A stretch of DNA of 64,000 bases from Actinoplanes sichuanensis (GCF_033097365.1 NZ_AP028461.1:10505501-10569500), one strand, 5' to 3'. Shown: positions 45,514 to 54,686, counted from the stretch's first letter. The notes: generated by a model not told the origin, from the letters alone. Numbers and translations are program-made.

Positions 45514-46362
45514 ATGGCAGGACGTCTCGCGGTCATCGGTTCCGGATTGATGGGCTCCGGCATCGCCCAGGTGTCGGCGCAGGCCGGCTGGCAGGTCACC
45601 ATGCGGGACGTCGACGACGCCTCGCTCAGCCGCGGCATGTCGGCGATCAAGGACTCACTCAGCCGGTTCGCCGCCAAGGGCAAGATCGCCGAGGCCGACG
45701 TCGAGGCCACCCTCGCCCGGATCACCCCCACCACCGACCTCGACTCGGCCGCCGACGCCGACGTCGTGGTCGAGGCCATCTACGAGAAGGTGGAGGCCAA
45801 GCACGAGGTCTTCAAGGCCCTCGACAAGATCTGCAAGCCGGGCGCGGTCCTCGGCACCAACACGTCGGCCATTCCGATCACCCAGATCGCCACCGTCACC
45901 AGCCGGCCCGAATCGGTCGTCGGCATCCACTTCTTCTCGCCGGTCCCGATGATGAAGCTGGTCGAGCTGGTTCGTGGCTACCAGACCTCCGACGAGACGC
46001 TGGCGGCCGCCCGCAACTACGCCGAGGAGGTCGGCAAGACGTGCGTCGAAGTCAAGCGCGACGTCGCCGGCTTCGTCTCCAACCGGCTCTTCTCGGCCAT
46101 CCTCGTCGAGGCCATCCAGCTCGTCGAGTCGGGCGTGGTCTCCGCCGCCGACCTGGACACGGTCATGAAGCTCGGCTTCGGCCACGCGATGGGCCCGCTG
46201 GCCACCGTCGACCTCACCGGCCTCGACGTCATGCTCAACGCGACCAGCAACATCTACCGCGACACCGCCGACGAGAAGTTCTTCCCGCCGGAGCTCCTCC
46301 AGCGGATGGTCACCGCCGGCGACCTCGGCCGGAAAACCGGCAAGGGCTTCTACAGCTACTGA
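45514..46362 (+). CDS. 3-hydroxybutyryl-CoA dehydrogenase
   Basis: This 282-aa enzyme interconverts 3-hydroxybutyryl-CoA and acetoacetyl-CoA with NAD(P). The Rossmann motif VIGSGLMGSGIAQ (8-20), the catalytic HFFSPVPMMKLVE segment (His near 134) and the C-terminal GFVSNRLFSAILVEAI and GRKTGKGFYSY are all present. GAAGGAG lies before the ATG. It is monocistronic. The matching thiolase gene is at 62.4 kb with a similar upstream motif, suggesting joint control of butyrate/PHB-type metabolism, which is inference. Confidence 0.95.
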   Translation: MAGRLAVIGSGLMGSGIAQVSAQAGWQVTMRDVDDASLSRGMSAIKDSLSRFAAKGKIAEADVEATLARITPTTDLDSAADADVVVEAIYEKVEAKHEVFKALDKICKPGAVLGTNTSAIPITQIATVTSRPESVVGIHFFSPVPMMKLVELVRGYQTSDETLAAARNYAEEVGKTCVEVKRDVAGFVSNRLFSAILVEAIQLVESGVVSAADLDTVMKLGFGHAMGPLATVDLTGLDVMLNATSNIYRDTADEKFFPPELLQRMVTAGDLGRKTGKGFYSY

Positions 46363-46426
46363 TCCGGTACGGCCACGACTCCCACAACCGCACCACCTCG
46401 AACCCCGCCTTCGGCGGCGACCGCGG

Positions 46427-46474
46427 CAGCTCCCACGCCCAGCCGATCATCGGGCCGGCCGGGTGTGGGAGCTG
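46427..46474. terminator. Inverted repeat between convergent genes
   Basis: CAGCTCCCAC (46427-46436) pairs with GTGGGAGCTG (46465-46474) across a 28-base loop, part of which can also pair (GCCC/GGGT next to the arms). It sits between the dehydrogenase gene and the stop of the minus-strand membrane-protein gene. It is a possible bidirectional terminator. Confidence 0.5.
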
Positions 46475-46475
46475 A

Positions 46476-47231
46476 TCAGCGCGTCGCGGCGAAGGACAGG
46501 GACAGCAGGGTGGCCGCGAGCATGCCGCCGAGCAGGGTCAAGCCGATGCCGCCGATCTCCATCCGGGCGCGCATCCGGCTGTGCGTGAGGTAGGCGGCCA
46601 GCGGCACCCCCGCCGACGGCGCGATCAGGAACGTGAGCCAGCCGAGCCCGCGGATGATCGGGCCACCCCAGAGGGCGTTGTCACCGAAGGTGACCAGTCC
46701 GGCGGCGACCAGCCCGGTGGCGAAGGCGCTGAGCGCACCGATCAGCGGCAGTAACGGCAGCGCCCAGCGGGGGAGAGTGCCGTTGCCGGCCGGGTGGATG
46801 GTCACGTCGATACGGTCGGCGGCGCGGGAGAGCAACACCCGTGGTGACTGCCGGCCGACCGGGACGACGTCCTCGCCCGGTTCCGGCCGGCGCTGCAGGG
46901 CGACTCGGGGCATGGCTTCGACCGAGGCCGGTTCGGGTACCTCGCCGATGGCGCGGATCCGCAGGCCGCGGGCGCGACGGAGCTGGTCCCAGAGGCGGGC
47001 CGCCTCCCGGTCGACGTCGAGCACCTGGGCGGCGGCGGCGCCGGCCCAGCGGTCGGCGGCGAGGGCCTCACCCTCGGCCCGGGCGAGTTCGCCGGCGGCC
47101 CGGGCGGCGTTGTCCTGGTAGGCCTGTTCGGCGTCGTCGAGTTCGGCGTCACGGCGGCGGGTGACGTCGGCGAGCGCGCTCACCATCAGCTGATAGTCAC
47201 GGCCGAGCGGCTGACGATCACGTGTGCTCAC
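46476..47231 (-). CDS. Coiled-coil membrane protein paired with the FtsK-like ATPase
   Basis: This 251-aa protein has about 95 residues of Ala/Arg/Glu-rich helix (LADVTRRRDAELDDAEQ, a likely coiled coil). A linker of about 60 residues follows, then three to four transmembrane helices in the C-terminal 100 residues, ending on a short tail. I do not recognise a family. The GTG start has GAGG six bases upstream and lies 39 bp after the FtsK-like stop. Its N-terminal helix resembles in composition the N-terminal coiled coil of that ATPase. It may anchor the ATPase to the membrane, which is inference from order and architecture. Confidence 0.8.
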   Translation of the reverse strand: MSTRDRQPLGRDYQLMVSALADVTRRRDAELDDAEQAYQDNAARAAGELARAEGEALAADRWAGAAAAQVLDVDREAARLWDQLRRARGLRIRAIGEVPEPASVEAMPRVALQRRPEPGEDVVPVGRQSPRVLLSRAADRIDVTIHPAGNGTLPRWALPLLPLIGALSAFATGLVAAGLVTFGDNALWGGPIIRGLGWLTFLIAPSAGVPLAAYLTHSRMRARMEIGGIGLTLLGGMLAATLLSLSFAATR

Positions 47232-47296
47232 TGGACACCTCGGCGGCTGCGGACGGTGGGCCGAAATCGATCACGTGTGGTCACTGTTCACCTCGT
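47216..47296. repeat. Imperfect 26-bp direct repeat spanning an intergenic start region
   Basis: The stretch from 47216 (GATCACGTGTGCTCACTG then CACCTCG) recurs from 47269 (GATCACGTGTGGTCACTG then CACCTCG), 53 bp apart with three mismatches. On the minus strand each copy holds GAGGTG-N2-CAGTGA, that is, a ribosome site and GTG start. One copy is the real start of the 251-aa gene, and the other overlaps the end of the FtsK-like gene and opens an 18-codon frame (VTTRDRF...). It looks like a tandem duplication of a translation start. Confidence 0.7.
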
Positions 47297-49733
47297 ACGG
47301 GATGATCACTTCGGGGGTGCGGTGCACGGACCGGTCGAAGAACAGGGCGCGCCGCGGCCGTGGGCGCCAGACCGGCCCGCCCGGCTGCGGGTACAGCGGC
47401 GCCAGGTCGGTGCCGTGCACGTCGAGGGCCACCCAGGCGCCGATCGGGTCGAACCGGCCGGCCAGGTCGTCGCGGAGCCGGCTGACGGCCCGCCACCAGC
47501 CGAGTACGTGCACCCGCCGGGACGGGCCGGTGTCGAGCAGGGCGCGCAACGCCGGGCGGTGCCGCGGCCCGGCCGCTTCGAGTCCGTATCCGATCAGGTA
47601 TCTGGGCACGTCGGAGGCGGGCGGGTCGAAGTGGACGTCGGAGGTGTCGTACCAGTCGGCGGCCGGGAGTTCGGCGACCAGGCGGGCCGCCGACCGTTCC
47701 GCGGTCGGGTCGAGGCAGACGATGCTGAAGTGGGCCGGTCCCTGCGCGGCGAGCGACAGGGCGGCCGCGGCCAGCACGTCGCAGGCCTCGTCGGCGCGGG
47801 TGCCGATGACCGCCAGGTTGCGTCCGGGCATCCGGCCGAGCCGTACGCGGGCCGGCCGCGCCGACACGTCGATCCGTTCGCCGAGGACCGCCCCGGGTGA
47901 CGAGCCGACCGGCGCGCCGGCGACCGGCACCCGCCCGGACGGCCGGTACGCCGACGGCAGTCGGGGCACCGCCTCCCCGTCGAAGATCCGTGGTTCCTCG
48001 CAGCCGAGGGGTCGGGAGCGCCACAACCGGCGCTGGGTGGCGCGCCAGCCGAGCGGGTCGCCGGCGTCCGGTAGCCGTACCACCCGGTTGGCGCCGGCCA
48101 GGCCGGACTCGGTGTTGACGACCGCGTGCCGGGCCGGGATGACCGAGGCGGCCAGGTTGTCGTCGGCGAGGATCCGGCTCGCCTTGGGCAGGGCGATCCG
48201 CAGGGTGAACGGGGCGATCAGGGTGGGCCGGCCCTGCAGCGCCCGCAGCCCGTCCGTGTCGCGGGTGGCCAGGACCAGGTGGATGCCGTGGTCGCCACCG
48301 CGCCGGGCGAGGTCCTCGAGCAGGCCGGCCGCCTCGTCGGCGAGGGTGTCCCGGCCGTCCAGCAGCACGGGGAACTCGTCGAGGACCGCGACCACGCGGG
48401 GCCGGTCCTCCGGGTCGGCTCGGCGGGCGGACCTGGCGCGCAGTTCCTCACCGAGGTGCCGGAGCACGGCCAGGCCGAACTCCCGGTCGTTGCGGACGTC
48501 GACGCCGGCCAGCCGGACCTGCGGCAGCCAGCTGGGGTCGCGGGGGCCGGGGGCGTACCTGGCGAACGACCCGCCCTCCTTGAAGTCGAGCAGGTAGAGG
48601 GCGAGCTCGCCGGGACCGTACCGGGTGACGAGGGAACCCAGCCAGGTGTAGATCAGGTTGGTCTTGCCGGAGCCGGACGGCCCGCCGATCAGCACGTGTG
48701 GCAGGTCCTCGCCGAGCGGGATCTCGACGAGTGTCCCGTCGGTGCTGTCGCCGATCGGGGCGGGCAGGCCGTACCGGGCGGACTCCTCCCACAGCCGGGC
48801 CGGTTCCAGGTCGGCGAGTCGGGCCGGTGGCGGACCCTGGCGCTGCCGTTCGGCGACGTCGCGGCAGAGCGCCGCGGGCGGCGGCGGATCGAGGTGGATC
48901 TCGAGGCGGCCGAGCGACGCGCACGCGGCGACCCGGTCGTGCACCACGATCCGTTCCACCGCGGGGTCGTCCGGCAGGTCCAGGCCTCGAACGACCAGGT
49001 GCACCCCACGATCCACCCCGGTACGCGTGATCCGGTCCAGTTGTGCCCGCTGCGCCCGGGTCATCTCGTCCCCGGTGGCCCGGTCCGCGAGCAGTACGAC
49101 GAGCCGCCAGGCGTCGTGATCCTCGGCGTGACAGAGCTCCTCGAGCAGCGCCCCGAACCCGCCGGGCCCGACGAACCGGGGCCCGAGCTGCCCGAACGCG
49201 CCCCGGCTCTCCGGGTCGTAGACGATCAGGTCGACGTCACCGGCCCGGGTGCTGCCGAGCGCCCGCAGCAGCAACCCGGTGATCACCTCGTCGAGGGTGG
49301 CGGCCGGCCCGCTCAGATGCAGGTGGGCCCGGTCGAGCAGGGGGATGAGCGCGGGCAGCGCGGACGTCTCGTCGAAGGTGATGGTCCCGATCCGCAGCAG
49401 TCCGGGTGTGGTGCCCGGTTCGGGTTCGCTCGGCGCCCAGAACCGCCACGGAGCTCCGGCCGCCCCGGTGGCGCTCATCGTGGCGAGGCCGCGCAGATGC
49501 CCGGCGAGGCGGTTGGCCTCACCGCGGTAGCGCTGCTGGACCTCCTGGCGTGCGGACTCCCGGGCGGCGGCGAGCTGGTTGAGGCAGGTGGCGTACGCCT
49601 CCCGGACCAGTTGCCGTCGCTGCTGTGCCTCGCCACGGGCCGATTCGGCGGCGGCGAGGACCGCGCGGGCGGTGCCGCGGGCCTCGGCGAGCTCCTGCCG
49701 CACCGCGGCGACCAGCGCGTTGCGGTGGCTCAT
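47271..49733 (-). CDS. FtsK/SpoIIIE-like ATPase
   Basis: This 820-aa soluble protein has an N-terminal coiled coil (about 1-85). A domain of about 200 residues follows without a clear match, then an FtsK/SpoIIIE-type ATPase core with Walker A GGPSGSGKTN (about 348-357) and Walker B VVAVLDEFPVLL (about 446-457). A long C-terminal part (560-820) resembles a degenerate second ATPase module. It has no membrane segments and no gamma DNA-recognition domain, unlike chromosomal FtsK. EccC-type secretion ATPases share the architecture of several modules. The ATG fits a leaderless start (TAATAT eight bases upstream). The role, DNA or protein translocation, is open. Confidence 0.85.
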   Translation of the reverse strand: MSHRNALVAAVRQELAEARGTARAVLAAAESARGEAQQRRQLVREAYATCLNQLAAARESARQEVQQRYRGEANRLAGHLRGLATMSATGAAGAPWRFWAPSEPEPGTTPGLLRIGTITFDETSALPALIPLLDRAHLHLSGPAATLDEVITGLLLRALGSTRAGDVDLIVYDPESRGAFGQLGPRFVGPGGFGALLEELCHAEDHDAWRLVVLLADRATGDEMTRAQRAQLDRITRTGVDRGVHLVVRGLDLPDDPAVERIVVHDRVAACASLGRLEIHLDPPPPAALCRDVAERQRQGPPPARLADLEPARLWEESARYGLPAPIGDSTDGTLVEIPLGEDLPHVLIGGPSGSGKTNLIYTWLGSLVTRYGPGELALYLLDFKEGGSFARYAPGPRDPSWLPQVRLAGVDVRNDREFGLAVLRHLGEELRARSARRADPEDRPRVVAVLDEFPVLLDGRDTLADEAAGLLEDLARRGGDHGIHLVLATRDTDGLRALQGRPTLIAPFTLRIALPKASRILADDNLAASVIPARHAVVNTESGLAGANRVVRLPDAGDPLGWRATQRRLWRSRPLGCEEPRIFDGEAVPRLPSAYRPSGRVPVAGAPVGSSPGAVLGERIDVSARPARVRLGRMPGRNLAVIGTRADEACDVLAAAALSLAAQGPAHFSIVCLDPTAERSAARLVAELPAADWYDTSDVHFDPPASDVPRYLIGYGLEAAGPRHRPALRALLDTGPSRRVHVLGWWRAVSRLRDDLAGRFDPIGAWVALDVHGTDLAPLYPQPGGPVWRPRPRRALFFDRSVHRTPEVIIPYEVNSDHT

Positions 49734-49741
49734 GGTCGGGG

Positions 49742-49747
49742 ATATTA
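49742..49747 (-). promoter_or_regulatory. -10 hexamer before the FtsK-like gene
   Basis: On the minus strand TAATAT lies eight bases before ATG 49733, in an unusually AT-rich gap that also contains the arms CCTAAA/TTTAGG 15 bases apart. It suggests a second promoter inside the operon. Confidence 0.4.
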
Positions 49748-49771
49748 GCCCTAAATGACCTTTTATGGGGT

Positions 49772-51109
49772 TTAGGTGGTGCGTGTCGTGATCTCGGCAG
49801 AGGGGAGGGCGCGGTGCCGGCCCACCACATCGATCCACAGTTGCTCGGCCACCAGCATGGCCGCCTCCCGCTGCCACTGCTTGGTGATGTCCTGCGGCAC
49901 GTACCGCTTGAACCAGTCGACGGCGAGTCGCGCCTCCCGACTCACCCCGTCGGTCCGCAGCCGGCGTGAATACGGGTTCAGCCCGAGCACACAGCAGAAC
50001 TGGAGCACGTTGTAGTACCGCCACTCCTCGGTCGTCCCGAACGGCCCGGGCGGCCGCATCGACGACACGCACTCACGCAGCACCGCCCGCAACTCCCGGG
50101 CCCGCGCCCGCGGCTGGTCCTCCTTGCCGGCCACCCGCCGATCCACCGACGGCAGGTCGGTCAGCGGGCTCCGGGCCAGCCGGTTCAGGTCACCGAAGTC
50201 GTTCAGCGCCCGCCTGGTCATCCGCAGGAACTCCGGCTCGCCGATGGTGTTGAGCCGCCGCTGCTCCCGCCGACGCAGCAGGGCGTCGGCGTTCAGGAAC
50301 AGCGCCGACCGGTCGGAGCGCAGCGGCTGATCGTCGGCGAGCGCCACCCGGTCCAGCGCCCGGCGCACCTGGGAGCCCAGCCCGGCCAGCGCCGACCCGG
50401 CGGCCAGCACGGCGAACTGGAGCAGCGCCACCCCGTCGTGTCCGGGAACCAGCCACAGCGTCACCCCGGCCGGGATCCCGGCCAGCACCAGCACCGCGAT
50501 CTGGGCGACCAGCGAGCGCCGCAGGTCGGGCCGCAGCCGCTCACCGGTCTCCCCGGCGTGCGCCACCGCCATCAGGTAGCCGACCACCAGCAGGTCGAGG
50601 CCGAGCGCGGCGATCGCGGCCAGCTCGCCGGATGTGGTGAACAGCAGCAGCACCAGCGACGCCGTGCCGAGTAGCGCCATCACGGTCAGCGCGAGCGGCA
50701 GCATCTTCGGCACCACCTGCTCGCGCAGCCGCCACATCAGGCTCAGCGCGCCGACCATCGGGGCGAGCACGACGAGCCGGCCCGCCTGCGGCAGAAAGAT
50801 GATCATCAGAAGGAAGGCGGCGCCCAGCAGCAGGGCGCCCCGGTCGATCGGCCGCCGCTCGACCGGGGTCAGCGGCAGCAGCGACACCACGGCGCCGGCC
50901 CAGCACAGGGCCGGGATGCAGAGCAGCACCTCGGCGGTGGCCGAGCCGGGCGACACGGTCCAGGCGGCGACACCCAGCGCGTACGACACCAGCGCCGTCG
51001 CCGTCCACCGCAGGGTGGCCCGGCTCGGATCACGCCCGATCAGGTAGCACGCGAGCCAGCAACTCAGGGCGAAGGCGGGTACGGCGATCGCGATCACCCC
51101 GAGAGTCAA
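49772..51109 (-). CDS. Multi-spanning membrane protein with conserved soluble C-terminus
   Basis: This 445-aa protein has about ten transmembrane helices in the first 260 residues. A cytoplasmic domain of about 185 residues follows with patterns RRALNDFGDLNRLARSPL, EWRYYNVLQFCCVLGLNPY and LAVDWFKRYVPQDITKQWQ. The soluble part looks like a conserved actinobacterial domain, but I cannot name it. The TTG start overlaps the DUF4126 stop (TTGA); a GTG at 51097 is a fair alternative. It lies 38 bp upstream of the FtsK-like gene on the same strand, and the two could work together. Confidence 0.72.
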   Translation of the reverse strand: MTLGVIAIAVPAFALSCWLACYLIGRDPSRATLRWTATALVSYALGVAAWTVSPGSATAEVLLCIPALCWAGAVVSLLPLTPVERRPIDRGALLLGAAFLLMIIFLPQAGRLVVLAPMVGALSLMWRLREQVVPKMLPLALTVMALLGTASLVLLLFTTSGELAAIAALGLDLLVVGYLMAVAHAGETGERLRPDLRRSLVAQIAVLVLAGIPAGVTLWLVPGHDGVALLQFAVLAAGSALAGLGSQVRRALDRVALADDQPLRSDRSALFLNADALLRRREQRRLNTIGEPEFLRMTRRALNDFGDLNRLARSPLTDLPSVDRRVAGKEDQPRARARELRAVLRECVSSMRPPGPFGTTEEWRYYNVLQFCCVLGLNPYSRRLRTDGVSREARLAVDWFKRYVPQDITKQWQREAAMLVAEQLWIDVVGRHRALPSAEITTRTT

Positions 51110-51726
51110 CCAAACAGGTGACGGGTCTCGACACTCCCGGCCCGCTCCCGCTTACGGCGACTCCGCCGCCGCACCACCCAGACGGCCGCCCACACGAGCA
51201 CCCCGAGACCGATCAGGACGAGCACCGGAAGCACGATGGCCAGCACCGACATCACCACGCTGCCGAGATCCTCGGCGGTGCTGGCGACCGGCGCGCCGAA
51301 TCCGGCGGTCGTCACGTTGACCACCGGGCGGGACGCCGCCTTCAGAATGTGGACGATCAGCGCGATCACCACCCCGGCGACGATCGGCACCCACTGGTTC
51401 GAGGTGAAGAACGCGCCCGGGTCGGTGACGGTCACCGTCTCCGAGGCCGAGCCCGCACCGAACGCCAGGCCGCCCGCGGTGGGCCTGATGAACGTCTGCA
51501 CCACGTCGTTGAAGTGGTCGACCACCGGCACCTTGTCGGCCACCACCTCGATGGCGAACAGGATCGCGAGAATCGTCAGCGTCCAGCCGTCGGCCAGCCA
51601 CGCCGAACCGGACGGCAGATCGATCGCCGACGTGTACCGGGCCAGCAGACCCATGGTCAGCAGCGGGATGTAGGCGTTGAGCCCGGCGGAGGCGGCGAGA
51701 CCGGTACCGGTCAATACTTCGAACAC
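51106..51726 (-). CDS. DUF4126 family membrane protein
   Basis: This 206-aa protein has four to five hydrophobic segments and the DUF4126 pattern. It opens [27 protein letters not shown] and contains [31 protein letters not shown] basic C-terminal tail follows the last helix. The function is unknown. The GTG start lies 71 bp from the divergent nucS start. It is the first gene of the minus-strand group that includes the FtsK-like ATPase. Confidence 0.88.
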   Translation of the reverse strand: MFEVLTGTGLAASAGLNAYIPLLTMGLLARYTSAIDLPSGSAWLADGWTLTILAILFAIEVVADKVPVVDHFNDVVQTFIRPTAGGLAFGAGSASETVTVTDPGAFFTSNQWVPIVAGVVIALIVHILKAASRPVVNVTTAGFGAPVASTAEDLGSVVMSVLAIVLPVLVLIGLGVLVWAAVWVVRRRSRRKRERAGSVETRHLFG

Positions 51727-51785
51727 GATCTCAGGATCGCACCGCCGCGCACGTGCCGCCCGCCGGGTCCGCGCGGATCGTCAGG

Positions 51786-51791
51786 TACCGT
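51786..51791 (+). promoter_or_regulatory. -10 hexamer giving a leaderless nucS start
   Basis: TACCGT lies six bases before GTG 51798. No ribosome site is seen between them. Confidence 0.4.
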
Positions 51792-51797
51792 CGTGCG

Positions 51798-52457
51798 GTG
51801 CGTCTGGTCATCGCGAAATGCTCCGTGGACTATGTCGGCCGTCTCTCCGCCCACCTGCCCCCGGCGGTGCGGCTGCTGATGGTCAAGGCCGACGGGTCGG
51901 TGTCGATTCACGCCGACGACCGTGCCTACAAGCCGCTCAACTGGATGAGCCCGCCCTGCAAGCTGCAGGAGGCCCCCGGTGTGTGGAAGGTGGTGAACAA
52001 GGCCGGTGAGGAGCTGCGGATCACCCTGGAGGAGGTCTTCCAGGACTACTCCTACGAGCTGGGTGTGGACCCCGGGCTGGTCAAGGACGGTGTCGAGGCG
52101 CATCTCCAGGAGTTGCTGGCCAAGCACCCGGAGACCTTCGGCGAGGGGCACACCCTGGTGCGCCGCGAGTTCATGACCGCGATCGGCCCGGTCGACCTGC
52201 TCCTCAAGGATCCCGAGGGCAAATCGGTCGCGGTCGAGGTCAAGCGCCGCGGCGAGATCGACGGTGTCGAGCAGCTCACCCGCTACCTCGAACTGATGAA
52301 CCGCGATCCGCTCCTCGCCCCGGTCCAGGGCGTCTTCGCCGCCCAGGAGATCAAACCCCAGGCCCGGGTGCTGGCCACCGACCGCGGCATCCGCTGTGTG
52401 GTCGTCGACTACGACGCCCTCCGGGGCATGAAAAAAGACGAACTAACCCTTTTCTGA
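51798..52457 (+). CDS. nucS: Mismatch-specific endonuclease NucS (EndoMS)
   Basis: NucS cuts both strands at mismatches and provides the mismatch repair of Actinobacteria that lack MutS/MutL. The 219-aa length is typical. The N-terminal dimerisation domain opens [20 protein letters not shown]. The C-terminal restriction-enzyme-like domain has the catalytic D-ExK set in [23 protein letters not shown]. The protein ends in DELTLF, a sliding-clamp-binding motif. GTG 51798 fits the leaderless pattern; codons before it in frame (from 51753) are not supported. Confidence 0.96.
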   Translation: MRLVIAKCSVDYVGRLSAHLPPAVRLLMVKADGSVSIHADDRAYKPLNWMSPPCKLQEAPGVWKVVNKAGEELRITLEEVFQDYSYELGVDPGLVKDGVEAHLQELLAKHPETFGEGHTLVRREFMTAIGPVDLLLKDPEGKSVAVEVKRRGEIDGVEQLTRYLELMNRDPLLAPVQGVFAAQEIKPQARVLATDRGIRCVVVDYDALRGMKKDELTLF

Positions 52458-52495
52458 TCGTACGGCCACCAAAGCACCGTTCCCTACACCGCGAC

Positions 52496-52516
52496 GCGGG
52501 CGTGCCGCACGCCCGC
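52496..52516 (+). terminator. Hairpin after nucS
   Basis: GCGGGCGTG (52496-52504) pairs perfectly with CACGCCCGC (52508-52516) around a 3-base loop, 38 bases after nucS and 30 bases beyond the stop of the convergent ABC permease gene. It has no U-tract and may serve both directions. Confidence 0.55.
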
Positions 52517-52545
52517 CAACGCGCCTTTCGGGCGGAAGCGGCCGG

Positions 52546-54030
52546 TCACTTCGCCAGGCCCACCCGGGACGGGTCGGTGCTCCAGGAGAGGTAGGCGCGG
52601 ATGCCCAGTGCCGCCACCCCGGCCTGCACGGCGATCGCGGTCCACGTGGCCGGCCGGTCCCCGAGCAGGGTGATCACCGCGGGCAGGGCGAGGATCAGCA
52701 GATCCAGCCCGGCGAAGGCGTAGACGATCGGCCCGGTCGGCACCGAACCCATCGGGGTGTCGACCGGGATCAGGTCGTTGCGGACGAACCCGGCCCGGGC
52801 CGCCCGCACCGCGACGACACCGCCGACCGGTCCGAGCGCCAGGCCCATCGCCCACCACTGGCCCGGCGGCAGCCCACCGGCCGCCTGGAGCAGACCGAGC
52901 GCGGCCGTGGCCCAGATCGCCCCGAGGACGGCCGGCACCCACAGCCGCTGCCCGACCACCCGGCGCGAGTCGAGCCCGAGCATCCGCAGCAGCACCGGGT
53001 TGCCGGCGTCGGTCTTGATCGTGGCGCTGGTGGCCTTGGCCGCGATCACCATCCCGGCGAGCAGCGCGATCACCAGCACCCAGCGCGGTACCGAGATCAG
53101 CAGCAGCGGCAGTGCGGTGGATGCGGCCGTCCACACCAGACGAGCCGGGCGGCGCCGGGCCAGCAGCAGGTCCTGGCCGGTGAGCGGCGGCAGGCGGCGG
53201 GGCAGCCGGGTCGACCGCAGTCGCCGGGTCGCCCAGTAGCGGCGCTCCAGCATCTCGGAGAGGAACGACGGCTCGATGCCGTAGACCGAGTCGGCGAGTG
53301 TTCCAGCGGTCTTGGCGGACTCCAGGATCGCGTCGTTGGGTGTGCGCGCGAGGTCGCGTACCCCCAGCAGAAACGCCAGGACGGTGAGCGCCGCGAGGGC
53401 ACCGGTGACGGTGACCACGACGGATGCCGCGGCTTCTCCGCCGAGAGCGGGCGGCGTCCAGCCGGTCGCCTCGGCGACCAGACCGGCCAGGCCGATCGCG
53501 AGCGCGAGCCGGGCGACGGTGTCGGTGAGCGACGCGAGTCGCGGCCGCGACTGCGCGGCCGAGGCGAGGAGCGCGAGGAGTACGCCGAACAGCGCGCCCG
53601 TGACGACCAGGATCGGAGATCCGCTCGCGACCGTGTTGCCGAGGACGCCGAACGCCGCCGCACCGCCCGCGACGGCCGCACCGAAGGCGGTCGCGAGCAA
53701 CGACGGGGCCAGCAGTTTCGGCCGGCTGACCGGTGCGGTGAGCAGGAAGTACGCGGCCGGCCGGGTGACCGAGACCGGCCCGAGTCGGCGCAGGGTCAGG
53801 TGGATCAGACCGGTGGCGCAGGCGGCCGTGGCGAGCGCGCCGACCCCGCTGAGGTGCGGGACGAGCGGGCTGAAGACGGCCCGCAGGGTGTCCTGGGCCA
53901 TCACCGACAGCACGGCGATCGAGAACACCACCGTGTAGATGGTGGCGAGCGCGTCCCCGCGGTCCCGATGGGCGGCCTGGGCCTTGCGGATCCATCGGCG
54001 GACCGGCCGCAGCGCGACGACGGCGGTCAC
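52546..54030 (-). CDS. DUF6297-type ABC exporter membrane subunit
   Basis: This 494-aa integral membrane protein has roughly twelve hydrophobic segments with soluble loops. It starts VTAVVALRPVRRWIRKAQAAHRDRGDALA, a pattern I associate with the DUF6297 proteins of Actinobacteria. The GTG overlaps the stop of the ATP-binding gene (GTGA), so the two subunits are made together. It is likely the permease of a small exporter, substrate unknown. The frame open further upstream to 54528 is the shadow of the ATPase gene. Confidence 0.82.
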   Translation of the reverse strand: MTAVVALRPVRRWIRKAQAAHRDRGDALATIYTVVFSIAVLSVMAQDTLRAVFSPLVPHLSGVGALATAACATGLIHLTLRRLGPVSVTRPAAYFLLTAPVSRPKLLAPSLLATAFGAAVAGGAAAFGVLGNTVASGSPILVVTGALFGVLLALLASAAQSRPRLASLTDTVARLALAIGLAGLVAEATGWTPPALGGEAAASVVVTVTGALAALTVLAFLLGVRDLARTPNDAILESAKTAGTLADSVYGIEPSFLSEMLERRYWATRRLRSTRLPRRLPPLTGQDLLLARRRPARLVWTAASTALPLLLISVPRWVLVIALLAGMVIAAKATSATIKTDAGNPVLLRMLGLDSRRVVGQRLWVPAVLGAIWATAALGLLQAAGGLPPGQWWAMGLALGPVGGVVAVRAARAGFVRNDLIPVDTPMGSVPTGPIVYAFAGLDLLILALPAVITLLGDRPATWTAIAVQAGVAALGIRAYLSWSTDPSRVGLAK

Positions 54031-54683
54031 GCGGGGCCCGGCCCGGTCAGCTGCTCCATCGACACCATCTCGGCGCCGGACGCCACCGCGAACTTGTCGT
54101 CGTGGCTGGCCAGCAGCAGCGAACCGCCGGTGGACAGGTAGTCGGCGAGCATCCCGGCGACCATCGCCCGGCCCTCCGGGTCGAGGCGTTGCTCCGGCTC
54201 GTCCAGGATGAGCAGCGAACTGGGCCGCAGCAGCACCAGTGCGAGGGTGAGCCGCTGTTTCTGGCCCGATGACATCGACGGCGGGATGGCGTCGGCGTGC
54301 CCGGCCAGCCCGAACTTCTCCAGCGCCTCGTCGATGCCGGATTCGTCGGGGTCCTGGCCATGCGCGCGGCACACCAGTTCGGCGTGCTCGCGGACGGTGA
54401 GGCCGGGGTACCAGGTGGGCGGCTCGACGGTGGTGGCCACCGCGCGCCAGAACTCGGGACTGTCGCCCGGTGCCGCGCCGAAGACCCGAACGGTGCCCTC
54501 GTCGGCCTGCTGGAGGCTGCTCACGCAACGCAGCAGAGTGGACTTCCCGATGCCGTTCTCGCCCGTCACACAGACGCCGGTGCCGGCCGGGACGGTCAGT
54601 CCCACATCCACCAGCACCGGCGTCGAGCCGTAACTCACGTACAGACCATTGACCTCGACCGCTGGGTGATCAACCACCCACAC
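54027..54683 (-). CDS. ABC transporter ATP-binding protein
   Basis: This 218-aa nucleotide-binding subunit has Walker A TGENGIGKST (about 40-49), the signature MSSGQKQR, where SSGQ replaces the common LSGGQ, and Walker B LLILDEPEQRLD, followed by the switch His in LLASHDD. The EQ after DEP in place of a typical tail is slightly unusual. It pairs with the following membrane subunit. The GTG start at 54683 has further in-frame GTG codons just after it. Confidence 0.92.
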   Translation of the reverse strand: MWVVDHPAVEVNGLYVSYGSTPVLVDVGLTVPAGTGVCVTGENGIGKSTLLRCVSSLQQADEGTVRVFGAAPGDSPEFWRAVATTVEPPTWYPGLTVREHAELVCRAHGQDPDESGIDEALEKFGLAGHADAIPPSMSSGQKQRLTLALVLLRPSSLLILDEPEQRLDPEGRAMVAGMLADYLSTGGSLLLASHDDKFAVASGAEMVSMEQLTGPGPA

Positions 54684-54686
54684 AGA

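Noticed and set aside
47271..49733. Chromosomal FtsK or a complete type VII secretion locus
   Set aside because: The ATPase has no N-terminal membrane helices and no gamma domain, and no WXG100, EccB, EccD or mycosin genes are present.
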